The notes: generated from the sequence alone by a model not told the origin. A stretch of DNA of 64,000 nt from JAJDTR01 sp965220415 (GCA_965220415.1 OZ244829.1:3782001-3846000), one strand, 5' to 3'; positions 53,549-63,838 are shown, counted from the first letter of the stretch. Numbers and translations: made by a program.

Positions 53549-54172
53549 TTATGATACATCGGCAGCATCGGTAAAAACCTCAATGCCGAGTTTTTCTGCG
53601 ACATCAATTACACCGGGTTTGAAATATGGGCATATAATCAGTTTTCGATCGACTATCCGATTCTCCTCGGCTTCGTAGAATTCGACAATACGCTCGAACG
53701 TGTAAACTTCAGAGTGGCTCATTGAAGATTTAATCTCGGTAAGCATAAGTTTGCCGTCCCGAATCACAACATCTATTTCAATCTGATCCGGATGACCATG
53801 GACACGCCCTTCCGTGTCTTGCTTGATATAGCGTTCTACTTCAAACCCTAAATCGTCCAGAATGCCGATCAGGGCTTCACGGAATGAAGTTTCAGACTCA
53901 ACCCCGTACGCAGCCGCCATAGCGTGTATTTTGCGGTTCAGCCTCCCCATCTGCGTATCGGTCGGTTTCTGAGTTTGGGCTAGCCCCTCAATGTCCAGTT
54001 TGGTCCCTTTCCGTGCCTGAGCAATTTCCTTGATGATTTGGTCGGTTTCTTTTCGTATTTGTGCCGCTTCCCTCAATTCGGCGCGCGTCTCTTGCCGGTC
54101 TCGGGCTAATTCTGCCAACATGTTTTCCAGATTCGCTAAATCCTGCATATTCGCTGCTCCGGCGAATGCCAT
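53549..54172 (-). CDS. DUF3782-like coiled coil plus PD-(D/E)XK nuclease-like domain
   Basis: A 207-residue protein from the ATG at 54172, 26 bases after the giant TPR gene stop; a longer frame to 54283 overlaps that gene and is rejected. The first ~90 residues are a coiled coil rich in Arg/Glu/Gln (LAELARDRQETRAELREAAQ). Then comes a nuclease-type core: FREALIGILDDLGFEVERY, QIEIDVVIRDGKLMLTEIKSS (Asp, then E-x-K spaced as in PD-(D/E)XK) and LIICPYFKPGVIDVAEKLGI. DUF3782-family proteins have this form; a DNA or RNA target is possible but unproven. It is co-directional with the Bat genes. Confidence 0.72.
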   Translation of the reverse strand: MAFAGAANMQDLANLENMLAELARDRQETRAELREAAQIRKETDQIIKEIAQARKGTKLDIEGLAQTQKPTDTQMGRLNRKIHAMAAAYGVESETSFREALIGILDDLGFEVERYIKQDTEGRVHGHPDQIEIDVVIRDGKLMLTEIKSSMSHSEVYTFERIVEFYEAEENRIVDRKLIICPYFKPGVIDVAEKLGIEVFTDAADVS

Positions 54173-54198
54173 ACTATCATACTTCTCAATTCGGACTG

Positions 54199-57100
54199 TT
54201 ACTTGCTTGTAGTATCCTCCGTCAACTCTAAATCTAAAAAGGGCTTGCCATTCGTGTCGGTAAATCGCAGGTAAAATCCCCAAGACGCTGTCTCATCACA
54301 CACCTTGACCAAGATACTGTTTTCTCCTGCTTTAAGCGTGACGGGGATGACGTGTTGGTCGATTGCTCTAGTTCCTCGGGTAGCGGATTCGATTTGTGTG
54401 AATACTTCTTCGCCGTTTAACCAGACTTTCGCTTGGTCGTCACTGCCAAATCGCAGTTGAACTTCCTGTTCGTACGGCGAGGTCATGGATATCCATGCAT
54501 ACGCCGCCGCCCAATCTGGGTTCCCATCGAAGATTTTGTTAAAATCTACGTAGCCATCGAAGGTTTCATCATTCTGTTTTTCCCATCCGACTTGTCCACC
54601 AACCCCGGGGAATTGCGCCGCGGTGTCGATTTGCGCAGCGTTTTCAGGGATATATGCTACATTGTAGCCGATTCCCGACTTGTTGTCAAATGGTCCGATG
54701 ACCGACCATGCGCTCTCGGCGATGATGCCGGTTCGGTTCATGTATTCCGAGACTTTTCCGGGTTGCTCGTGGTAGCGATAGTATTGAGCCAACGCGAGGT
54801 TGGCGTGTAGTTGGACCGTTGGCGTGTTTAAGCCTGCCCGCTTCAGTTTCTCAACTATCTCAAGGAAACGCTCCTCGTCTTTGGCATTTCTTCCAGCTTC
54901 TGCGACTTGCGACCACAACTGCCGCGTCGCGTCCGCAGTGTTCATTCCGGGGTGAGTCATGCTGTTCATTCTGCGTTTGAACTGTTCCAGCGCTTCCTTA
55001 TATCGTCCGTTGGCAAGGTAGGCGCGAGCCACGGTAGAGAAATCGTACCAACGCCCTCCAATCTGAGATCCGCGTTCAGCAAGTTCCAACGCCTTTTCCG
55101 GCATGATGTCTTTGTCGAGCAGTTGACGAGCCAAGCTCGTATAGTCCCACGGACGTTGTGTCCGGTTCACCTCTTTTTGGCGAAGTGTTACCCATTCGGT
55201 GTACGCGGCTTCCGACTTTGCGGAATCATCGGTTTCTTTGTAGCCGTCTCCCAACAGCTCGTGCAGAGTAGCATTCGCCCCCATTTCGGTCTTTAATTCT
55301 TCAAGGACGGTAACGCCTTCGGCATGTTTCGATTTGTCGGTATACACCCACCAAAGACCTCTTAGCGCACTATCCTGTTCGCTCTTTTCTAAGGGAGCGC
55401 CTAACGCCTGGCGATAAACGGCTGCGGCTTCCAACAATTGATTATCCTTTGCGAGGGCACGTGCCAGCAGGTTGTAGAATTCATAAGAATTGGGTTCGAT
55501 TTCGATGGCATTTCTGTATGCGAAGGCGGTCTTTGCCATTTTTTCCGATCCGTCAGGCTGCTTTTGGTAGAGATCGCCGATTGTTTTGTGCCATCGGGCC
55601 TCCTCGGGTTGAAGTTCGCTCAGTTTCGAATATTGATTTATAGCTTCAGTTATCATATCGTTCCATTCGTAGATCTGAGCGAGGGCGAAGCGGGCATCCG
55701 GGTCGCCAGGGTTTTCTTCAACCTTATGCAACTGCTTGGAGATTTGCTTCTCGTAGAGGTTTCCCTCTTTGTATACCTGTCGAATTGCCGCTTCTGCATC
55801 CTTTCGCACCCCATCATGCGGGGCGGTGTTAGCCATCTGCTTATACGCTCTAACAGCATCTTCGTACTGCTTTGCGCCGAGATAGCTTTTTCCCAGTAGT
55901 TCATGTATGTATTCCATATTCCAGCCGCCACCGTAACGCGAACTTTCAGAAATCGCGTCTTGGGCGAGATTTATCGCCGGCATATACATCCCTCCGTCTA
56001 GACATACAATCGCTAATGCGACGAGGAACCACATATCGTGTTTTTGATGACTTGCCGAAAGTGCGGCTGCACCTTGATTTAGCATCGCTTTAGCCGAATC
56101 AGGGTTGTGGCTTTTATTGAGGGCAGCGGCGGCGTAGTAATAGCTGCGGACATTGCTCGGCTGGGCTTTGGATAGAGATTGATAAGCATCGGCAGCCCGT
56201 TCGTGTTGGCTCGCATTTCTATAAATCTCGGCGACCATTTCGAGGACGGCTGGATTGTCTATCTCGTTCTTAAGCCGGTCTTCAAAGTGGGTTTTCAACT
56301 GTTCCAGTTTTCCTTGGTTTTTAAAGGCATTTATTAGAGTTTCGCGCGCCCGGTCCCCTCCGAGGGTAACTTTGAAACCGGTTGGACCGTGGTGCGTTGA
56401 CGCTCCTGTTGAACGTGAGCGAGACAACGTTTCGTAGACCTCAATCGCCAAGTCTTTTTCATCAAGCTGCACGTACACTAGCACCAACTCATTGTAAATA
56501 TTGTCCCGTTCCCAGCTTTGGGCAGTCATGTCGAGCGCCTTCTTGTAGGCGTCGACAGCTTTCTCCAGTTCCCCCTCGTTCCGGTAACTTCGCGCGCGTT
56601 CCTGCTGCATCTCAAGCGTGAGAGTACCCTCGTCCTCCGCCTTCTTCAGCATCTCCTCCCATTTGCCCTGACGCCGATAGAGTTGCGCGAGTTGCTGTTC
56701 GATTCCGCGCCGCTCCCACTCCTGTCCGGTGTATTTAATGGCGTCCTCGAATGCCTTCTCGGCAGAATCCAGGTCGTCTTTACGGAGATAGAGTTGTGCC
56801 ACTTCGCGGTAGACCTGCCCGTTGCCGGGCGCAAGTTCAATCGCTTTTTCATAGACTTTGAGGGCGTCATCGACGCGGTCACCGGCGGCGTGGACTTTTG
56901 CGAGGCGGATGTAGTGGATGCTACTGTCAGATTCCAGTTCTATGTATTTTTGAGCAAGTTCAAGGGCTTCGACAAATTTGTCAGCGGATTGATAGGCGTT
57001 GACAAGTCCGTCTTGATACTTTGTATTTTCCGGGTCGGCTTCGAGCAGGGCTTTCCACGTGTCAATTGCTTTGTCGTGTTGATTTTGACGTGAATAGATG

Positions 57101-60100
57101 GACGCGAGTTTCGCGCGGGATTCCAAATCTTCCGGCATCACGTTCACAATTAGATTATAGATTTCCGCCGCCTTCTTGAGTTGATTGCGCTGCATGTATT
57201 GTTCTGCCAACGACCGCTGCGTCCCGATGTTAAATTCTTGCGTTTTTTCCGTCAATTGTGTCGTCGCGTCCAGTCCGTCTCGCCTCTGTTTAATTTGCAT
57301 TAACTGCCGCTGCGCCTGTTCTCGACCCCACCCTTGTGCGGAAAGATCGTTGATAATTTCGGTAAACAGAGCTTCGGCATCATCCCACATTTCATGCTGC
57401 ATATATGTGGTCGCTACCTGTTCTTTCTCCCAGTGACTACCGCCGCCGGATTGCAGAATGCGGACCACACCCATCTTACGCAGTGTGCTCTGTGCCTTCT
57501 CTTTCTCGCCTTGCTGCGAGTAGGCTGCGCCAAGTTTTTGGTAGATGTTCGATATTCCCCACCAATTCCACGGATCAAATTTCCCGACGGCGGATTCCAG
57601 CAAGCGGATTTCGCGGTTACGGTCGTTAGCGTTCCGATAGGCATCTGCCAGCAGGGTTAGCAACTCGTGGTTGATTAGTATCGAAGTGTCTTCAAGCAAC
57701 TGAGTGACGAGAGGATCCGATCCTTCGAGGTCATTCGCGGCAATCTTTAGTGCTGCAACGAGATACAGCCTTGCTACATCCTCAGGCTTCTCGGCAAGTT
57801 TGGCTTCGTATTCGGTTGTCAAACTTTCTATGTTCCCTGTTGTCTTGGAGAGTTCAATCAATTTCGAGGCAATCTCCGCTCGCGCATAAGGATTTTGTGA
57901 AATCGATGAATCTTCAGCCTCCAATTTCTCGCGCAGAAACTGAACCGCTTTTTCGCGCTCACCAGACGCGGCGTATGCGGACGCCAGGTTTGCGTATGTG
58001 TTGTGTTCATTGGGTTGTACTTCAAGAAACTGTTCGTAAATTTCAACTGCCGCTTGGGGATTGTTGTTTTGTATACACTGCTCCGCCGCCTGTCGCGCAA
58101 ATTCGTTCCCAAAGTTTTGACCGAAGGATGGCGTAATCATCCCCTTTGCAAGCGAAACCATTTCCTCAACTTTACCGGCTTGGAAGAAGATTTCCATCAC
58201 TTCCCAGTAGTTGTAACCAAGCGCGTTGGGGTTATCTGTAAGGAGCGTTATGTACTGAGTTGCGGCTTCTTTCGCTTGTCCGTTGCGCTGCAACATTTGG
58301 GCGTACCGTTGACGTGTCATGCTGTCTCTGGGACGCAGTTTGAGTGCTGTCTCAAACGCCGCAGACGCCTTTTTGACCTGATTTGTACTTTCGTAGAACG
58401 TTGCCAAACGTGCCTGTGCTTGGAACGAATCCGGATTTTTCGCGGCAGCTTCGAGCAGTTGGGGTTCCTGCTCACGCACGGCTTTGGAACGACTGACTAG
58501 GCGTGTCGCTTGCTGGAAGTTCCATGAGTACAACATCTGACCGTGTCGATCGCGTTGATTGGCGAATCGCAGTGCGCGCTCCGCGATTCGTGCGGCATCC
58601 TGACCTCTGCCAAGTTCCTCCAGATGCTGACTGAGTTCTATCAGGAAGTTTGGGTCGCGTTGCCCCATTGCCAGTGCCGTTACTTTCTTGGCAACAGCGA
58701 TTGCGTATTGAGTCAGACCGCTTTGCTGCAGTTTTTGGGAAAACTGGTACAGTTCACGGGCGCTACCCGGCGAATTCAACACTTTTGTCATTAGCTCGCG
58801 CACTTTGACGGTGTTGCCGGTAAACGCTGCAAGCTGTAGCGTGAGGTTATGATATTGCCGGCGATTTCGAGGATCGCTGCCCGCAAGTTCGTCCAGCAAC
58901 TCCAACGCGGTCGGGTGTTTGCCTGTCTGTATAGATACAAATACGGTGTTAAGTTTGAGCGTGAGGTCATCCGGAAATTCAGCCTGCAACATCGAGAGCA
59001 CCTCTTGCGCTTGATTGCGTTTCCCCGCCCACCAATAACAGTAACTCAGCGCAAGACCGGGATAGATGCGGTTTCTCCCTCCAGTGGAATCAAACTCTGA
59101 CCGGAGTTTGTCGTATAGGAACTGCTGTTGATTTTTCGTCCAAAACTGGATAAATGCTCGCTGAAGATACTGCAAACGTTGCTGATTGTAATAAGTCGTC
59201 GGCGATGCATAGTTCGACTGCAGCGGTGTGTACCCGCCGTAAGAGTGTGACGATTGTGTGAGGGACGCCACCCGCCGAGCATTGGTAAGACTCGGTTTGG
59301 TTCGGTCGAAGAATGCCCACAGTATTTCGGCTCCCTTCTCTATTTCGCCTTCGCGGATGTAAGCCGTTGCGAGTGAATTGTAGATATTGTGATACTGCCA
59401 CCACCGTTGCTGGGCGATTGACGGCACGCCTATAACTGGAGTTTGACCGCCTCCCGTAATCGCCGGTATCGGAAGTTGGGCGAGGATTTTTTGAGCAGCG
59501 TCCAGCTTCCCCTGTTGCGTGAACACGCTGATGAGCGCCGAACCGGTGTACAGATCTGTCACGTTTGCCGTGTCGAGCTTGTCAAGCACCTTTGCCGCTT
59601 CACTTTTCTTTCCCCGAGAATAAAGGCTCGTGGAAAATTGCGCGATATACCAGAGCCGCGCTTCGGACGTCAAAGCGGTGATTTCGTCCAACTGTTTCGT
59701 GAAGGATTCGAAATCAAGGTTTTCACGCATTGATTGCGTCAAACGCATGATTTGATAAGCGAGATCATTCGGTGACGCAGCAATGAGCCGGTCGCTTATT
59801 TCCTCAGCCTTGTCGGTGCTATTGGTCAAGGTATAAACCTGTGCCAAGGTTTCCAGTTTTCGAACATCTCTTGGATTCGCGTCTGCCTCAGCCTCGAATT
59901 GCCGGATGAACTGTTCCAACTTATGCTGCCGTTGTGCAATTGTCGTCAATTGTACAAGCGCACCGGCTCGGGCTTCCTCAAAGTTGTTCGGCGCCCACGC
60001 TTTCCCGCCTCCTCCATAAAACGGTTGTCCTTGAATTTGCCAGGCCAGGTTTTGCGCAAGATTGAAGTTAAGCGCGGGGATTCCGGGCGGTCCATGAGTC

Positions 60101-63024
60101 AATTGACGTGCAGCAGTTTTAGATGCCTTCGTTGGATTCTCCAGCGGTTTAGGCATTTCCAGAATCCGCAAAAAATGCGGCTGAGCGCGGTCCAACTCAT
60201 TCATTTTGACTAACGCGGCACCGACCTGATAGATTGCTTTCGCATCTTTTGCTTTTTCGCCAGCTCGGTCAAGCGCCGACAACGCTTCCTCCAACAGTCC
60301 GTGCCGAATCAGCAATGCCGCGAGTTTGACTTCTGCCTCAAGCGATTGATTTCTGGCATGCAGCAGCTTTGTCCACACTTGAATTGCTTCCTGTTCTCGC
60401 CCTGCATCGAACAGTAACTCGCCGAGTCGCTGGTGATGAAACGGCTCGGGTTGCACCTTGACAAGGCGTTCTTGATAGGTCAATGCATCCTGCGTGTCGC
60501 CGAGGTCTAAGCTGATTTTGACTAGCTCCGCCAACAGGTCGGGGTTTTCGCGTTCTCTTTCCAATGCGCGTACCAACTGGAATCGTGCGCCGGGAAGATC
60601 GCTGTTCATACGGTAGACCGCAGCCAACGCCAGAACGGGACTGGTGTCGGAAGGATTGGTTTTTGACATCTGCTTCAATTTCTCTTCGAGTTCGTTTCCC
60701 CGCCCCAAGTCGTAGTACGCCTCGGAGAGTGACTTGACAAAACCGAGCTTGTCACTGATGCTATCACTCAACTCCCAGCATCGCCAATACTGATCAATTG
60801 CCTGACGTGGATTGCCGGAAAGTTTGTAGATTTCCGCAAGTTCCGCTCGAATGTCGGTGGCTTCCGGGCGTAGGCGAATTGCATGTTTGAGATTGTCGGC
60901 TGCAGATTCGTAATCACCTACCTGCTTGGAGATTTCTCCCAACATCCGATACCCTTCAGGATTGCGTGGACTGTGCAGGACAATCTGTTTTGCTGCCTCT
61001 GTTGCTGCGTCAAAGTCCATCACGTTCAAATGAGCCTGTGCGATGTTTGCATAATATTCGCGTGCATTCGCGTCGTCAATCTGAAGCAGATGGCGGTAGA
61101 TGGCGTTCGCTTCATCGCGCCGGCTCTGTTGTGAATAGACTTCTGCCAGCCAACGATTGACAGGAATATTGTCGGGTTGGAGTGTTCTGGCTTTCGTTAA
61201 AATCTCAACCGCATAGCTGGTGTTGCCCAATTTGAAGTACATCTTGGCGAGTTGCCTCTGCTGGTCGAAGGCAGCCGTGGAGGAATCCTCCGACTCGGCA
61301 AGTTTTGCGTGCAACTCGTCTATTTTCTCCGCGAGCGTCCCTTGACGCCGATACAGTTCAATTCGCCGATCCTCCATCTGGTTGGCGAAGAATTCGTTAG
61401 GCGCAAGTTTTGCGGCTGCCGTGTATTCCGCTAATGCCTCTTCGTAGTTTTTGTTTTCCAGTAAGCGGTCCGCCAATTCCTCGCGATACTGAAACGATTC
61501 GGGATCCAGTTCAACCGCCTTTTTACTGGCGGCGATGGCTTCCGTGTGGAAGTCCTTCGCATCAAGCAACTGTGCCAAGCGGTGATGATTTGCCGCAATC
61601 GACTTTTCGCCAGCGACCATCCGATTCCAAGTTTCAAGGGTCTTTTCGCGGTCACCTTGTCGTAGATAAAATTCTCCGAAAAACTCAATGTAATCGAGGT
61701 TATCGGGTGAAAGCGAGATAGTCTTCTCGTATTCCGTAATGGCATCATCTATCCATTCGTGGCCGGCGTAAATTTCGGCAAGGATAAGATGAGTTCCTGC
61801 GTCCTCCGGGTCGTGACTCACCATTTTCCGATAGGTTGCCCTCGCCTTCGCTTCGTCGTCCAACTGTAGATACAACTTCCCAAGTTCGCGGTAGATACCG
61901 AAATCGTCGGGCTGCTGCTCGCTTAGGGCTTCGTATTCCGCCGCCGCATCTCCAAATTTCTCCGCATTACGGAGGGCGGCAATCAGGTTCAAGCGCAATC
62001 CGGTATTGGTCGGAGCGAGTGCCAATCCCTTTCGGTATTCGACAATCCCCTCATCTAGCTGTTGGTTCTCAACGTATGCCAAAGCCAACAATCCGATTAA
62101 CTCGGGGTCATTCCGTGTCGTTTCAATCTTGGCTTGGTAGTATGTAATTAAGCCTTCCCAATTGCTGTCTGCGGCGTAGATACCGACGATGCGTTGCTGA
62201 AGGTCTTTACGAAGCCAATTTCCGGGTGCCGTCAATGCAATGGCGGCGTCATAACTTTGAATGGCGTCCTGGTAGTCCCCCTTATCTTCGTGAATCTTGC
62301 CGATCTCCCGAAGACTCGAGCAGACGCGATACGGATCATCTTTCTTGATAGTCGTAATGGATTGGTGTTGTGCGATGGCTTGGTCATATAGTTCCTGCTC
62401 ACGAAACAGGTCGGCAAGTTCAATGCGTGCGAAAATGTTCTGTGGGTCAAGTTCCGAGATTTTCTGCCACGCCTCAATTGCCTCGTCCACCCTGTCTCGG
62501 CTGAAGTAAGCACGCCCTAGACTTTTGTAAATCGTGGTTAGTTCATTGGGAGCTACGGACTGCGACTGCTCCGACAACTCCGCTGCCTTGGTTAATTCGC
62601 TTATTGCGTCCTCATGCCGACGCAACACCGCATACATTTGTCCTAGAGCGAAATGGGGGTAGTAGTCGTTCGGAGCTAGTTTCACGGCGCGTTGATAGGC
62701 GGCAACGGTCTCAGCATCTTTGCCGATCCGTTTGTAAATGTGTCCCAAGACAAGTTGCGCATTCGAATCATCCGGTCTAGCTTGTGCTTCCGCTTCGTAG
62801 ACCGAGATCATGGCGTCCAAGCCGGCGCCTTCAAGATAAAGCTGGTAGAGTCTGTCAAACGCACTACCTTCTTTCGGTTTGCGCTTAAGCATCTGTTTGT
62901 AACGCTGAATGACTTTTTCATCGGATGTCTCTTCCTGTGCAAGGGTCATTGATGAATGACACAAGAGGTAGGAAGCCAAACACAGGAGACACACGACAAC
63001 TTGATGCGTTTTTCGTTCAAGCAT
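54199..63024 (-). CDS. giant exported TPR protein (2941 residues) with C-terminal beta domain
   Basis: The ATG at 63024 lies 7 bases after AAGGAGG; the frame can be read 2 codons longer from a TTG. A signal peptide (VVVCLLCLASYLLCHSSMTLA, residues ~10-30) sends it out of the cytoplasm. About 2700 residues are TPR helices, with repeated A-x-x-x-Y-x-x-A-x-x-L-x-P patterns (AVAAYQRAVKLAPNDYYPHF, EAIEAWQKISELDPQNIFA). The last ~170 residues differ: SVIGPFDN, a beta-rich part with VWLNGEEVF and VPVTLKAGENSILVK, resembling a galactose-binding-like fold. It begins the Bat-like operon. TPR proteins named BatE occur in such clusters, but not of this size; a scaffold for envelope complexes is likely. 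Confidence 0.88.
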   Translation of the reverse strand: MLERKTHQVVVCLLCLASYLLCHSSMTLAQEETSDEKVIQRYKQMLKRKPKEGSAFDRLYQLYLEGAGLDAMISVYEAEAQARPDDSNAQLVLGHIYKRIGKDAETVAAYQRAVKLAPNDYYPHFALGQMYAVLRRHEDAISELTKAAELSEQSQSVAPNELTTIYKSLGRAYFSRDRVDEAIEAWQKISELDPQNIFARIELADLFREQELYDQAIAQHQSITTIKKDDPYRVCSSLREIGKIHEDKGDYQDAIQSYDAAIALTAPGNWLRKDLQQRIVGIYAADSNWEGLITYYQAKIETTRNDPELIGLLALAYVENQQLDEGIVEYRKGLALAPTNTGLRLNLIAALRNAEKFGDAAAEYEALSEQQPDDFGIYRELGKLYLQLDDEAKARATYRKMVSHDPEDAGTHLILAEIYAGHEWIDDAITEYEKTISLSPDNLDYIEFFGEFYLRQGDREKTLETWNRMVAGEKSIAANHHRLAQLLDAKDFHTEAIAASKKAVELDPESFQYREELADRLLENKNYEEALAEYTAAAKLAPNEFFANQMEDRRIELYRRQGTLAEKIDELHAKLAESEDSSTAAFDQQRQLAKMYFKLGNTSYAVEILTKARTLQPDNIPVNRWLAEVYSQQSRRDEANAIYRHLLQIDDANAREYYANIAQAHLNVMDFDAATEAAKQIVLHSPRNPEGYRMLGEISKQVGDYESAADNLKHAIRLRPEATDIRAELAEIYKLSGNPRQAIDQYWRCWELSDSISDKLGFVKSLSEAYYDLGRGNELEEKLKQMSKTNPSDTSPVLALAAVYRMNSDLPGARFQLVRALERERENPDLLAELVKISLDLGDTQDALTYQERLVKVQPEPFHHQRLGELLFDAGREQEAIQVWTKLLHARNQSLEAEVKLAALLIRHGLLEEALSALDRAGEKAKDAKAIYQVGAALVKMNELDRAQPHFLRILEMPKPLENPTKASKTAARQLTHGPPGIPALNFNLAQNLAWQIQGQPFYGGGGKAWAPNNFEEARAGALVQLTTIAQRQHKLEQFIRQFEAEADANPRDVRKLETLAQVYTLTNSTDKAEEISDRLIAASPNDLAYQIMRLTQSMRENLDFESFTKQLDEITALTSEARLWYIAQFSTSLYSRGKKSEAAKVLDKLDTANVTDLYTGSALISVFTQQGKLDAAQKILAQLPIPAITGGGQTPVIGVPSIAQQRWWQYHNIYNSLATAYIREGEIEKGAEILWAFFDRTKPSLTNARRVASLTQSSHSYGGYTPLQSNYASPTTYYNQQRLQYLQRAFIQFWTKNQQQFLYDKLRSEFDSTGGRNRIYPGLALSYCYWWAGKRNQAQEVLSMLQAEFPDDLTLKLNTVFVSIQTGKHPTALELLDELAGSDPRNRRQYHNLTLQLAAFTGNTVKVRELMTKVLNSPGSARELYQFSQKLQQSGLTQYAIAVAKKVTALAMGQRDPNFLIELSQHLEELGRGQDAARIAERALRFANQRDRHGQMLYSWNFQQATRLVSRSKAVREQEPQLLEAAAKNPDSFQAQARLATFYESTNQVKKASAAFETALKLRPRDSMTRQRYAQMLQRNGQAKEAATQYITLLTDNPNALGYNYWEVMEIFFQAGKVEEMVSLAKGMITPSFGQNFGNEFARQAAEQCIQNNNPQAAVEIYEQFLEVQPNEHNTYANLASAYAASGEREKAVQFLREKLEAEDSSISQNPYARAEIASKLIELSKTTGNIESLTTEYEAKLAEKPEDVARLYLVAALKIAANDLEGSDPLVTQLLEDTSILINHELLTLLADAYRNANDRNREIRLLESAVGKFDPWNWWGISNIYQKLGAAYSQQGEKEKAQSTLRKMGVVRILQSGGGSHWEKEQVATTYMQHEMWDDAEALFTEIINDLSAQGWGREQAQRQLMQIKQRRDGLDATTQLTEKTQEFNIGTQRSLAEQYMQRNQLKKAAEIYNLIVNVMPEDLESRAKLASIYSRQNQHDKAIDTWKALLEADPENTKYQDGLVNAYQSADKFVEALELAQKYIELESDSSIHYIRLAKVHAAGDRVDDALKVYEKAIELAPGNGQVYREVAQLYLRKDDLDSAEKAFEDAIKYTGQEWERRGIEQQLAQLYRRQGKWEEMLKKAEDEGTLTLEMQQERARSYRNEGELEKAVDAYKKALDMTAQSWERDNIYNELVLVYVQLDEKDLAIEVYETLSRSRSTGASTHHGPTGFKVTLGGDRARETLINAFKNQGKLEQLKTHFEDRLKNEIDNPAVLEMVAEIYRNASQHERAADAYQSLSKAQPSNVRSYYYAAAALNKSHNPDSAKAMLNQGAAALSASHQKHDMWFLVALAIVCLDGGMYMPAINLAQDAISESSRYGGGWNMEYIHELLGKSYLGAKQYEDAVRAYKQMANTAPHDGVRKDAEAAIRQVYKEGNLYEKQISKQLHKVEENPGDPDARFALAQIYEWNDMITEAINQYSKLSELQPEEARWHKTIGDLYQKQPDGSEKMAKTAFAYRNAIEIEPNSYEFYNLLARALAKDNQLLEAAAVYRQALGAPLEKSEQDSALRGLWWVYTDKSKHAEGVTVLEELKTEMGANATLHELLGDGYKETDDSAKSEAAYTEWVTLRQKEVNRTQRPWDYTSLARQLLDKDIMPEKALELAERGSQIGGRWYDFSTVARAYLANGRYKEALEQFKRRMNSMTHPGMNTADATRQLWSQVAEAGRNAKDEERFLEIVEKLKRAGLNTPTVQLHANLALAQYYRYHEQPGKVSEYMNRTGIIAESAWSVIGPFDNKSGIGYNVAYIPENAAQIDTAAQFPGVGGQVGWEKQNDETFDGYVDFNKIFDGNPDWAAAYAWISMTSPYEQEVQLRFGSDDQAKVWLNGEEVFTQIESATRGTRAIDQHVIPVTLKAGENSILVKVCDETASWGFYLRFTDTNGKPFLDLELTEDTTSK

Positions 63025-63286
63025 GAGCAATCCTCCTTGAAGGAACTTTAGAGAATAGGTTATTGTCAGAAAAATAGACCTAAACTATCTGTAGCATGAG
63101 AATGGACATATGCAAAGTTAGTTCATCTTCGTATGATTGTTCTTCATCGGTGTTCTCCGCTGTATTTTGGGGATAGTCTTTACAGCATCGATTTTATGGA
63201 GCCAACATTGTAAAGGCGAAAGGGGGCCGGTAGTCTGATGTTATACTTCACGCTGCTGAAAATTGCGTGTTTTCAAGCGTCTGGCG

Positions 63287-63385
63287 GTAGGTGCGGTTGG
63301 AAACCGCACCTACCGGGAACGCAGGTCGCGACCTGGAGATCGCTCCTACAAAAGACGCAATTTCTGACAGCACGCAGTATATAAG
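63287..63385. repeat. GTAGGTGCGGTT hairpin followed by GGTCGCGACC element
   Basis: 63287-63313: GTAGGTGCGGTT / AACCGCACCTAC. 63323-63350: GGTCGCGACCTGGAGATCGC plus TCCTACA. Then GACGCAATTTCTGACAGCA, as at 40268. It lies in the gap 63025-63478 upstream of the giant TPR gene; nothing else is recognised there. Confidence 0.7.
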
Positions 63386-63478
63386 TTGCGAATGGGTTTT
63401 AGCAACTAGGGTTAACTTTAGAATAAGAGCGCCCAAAATTGTGTCAAAACAGAGACCCGTGTGACAAAAATCAAACTT

Positions 63479-63838
63479 TCAAAGGAAGGAGTGCATAACA
63501 TTTAGACGACGCCGAGTGGACATGCGTTTATCACTTGAATCATAACGCGCTCCATGCAACACTTGCACTCGTTGGATATGATTGTATACAGCCAGCTTCG
63601 GAAGAGATACGGGTGTCGGAGTTGATAGAGGCGACGATATGCCTGCAGGAAAATATCCTGGGAGATGTCTTGCGCATCGGCCTCGTTCCGCACTTCTTTT
63701 TGGAAGGCGTAGGTGTAGACCATCTCCTGATATTTGTGCGAGCATTCCGAAGGCGTCGTGACCGCCAGCGAGTGTTCTGGAGATTAACTGTTCGTCGGCT
63801 GAAGACATGGCAACCACCAGATCCGAGAATAAAAGCAT
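63479..63838 (-). pseudogene. sigma-70-family (ECF-type) sigma factor remnant with a frameshift
   Basis: The first part MSSADEQLISRTLAGGHDAF (ATG at 63808) is region 2.1 start; then a one-base frameshift near 63745-63750 is needed to continue with YQEMVYTYAFQKEVRNEADA and QDISQDIFLQAYRRLYQLRH plus FRSWLYTIISNECKCCMERV, region 2 of a sigma factor. Region 4 is missing and the frame ends at 63502. It lies upstream of the giant TPR gene on the same strand. It cannot be a working sigma factor as read. Confidence 0.7.
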
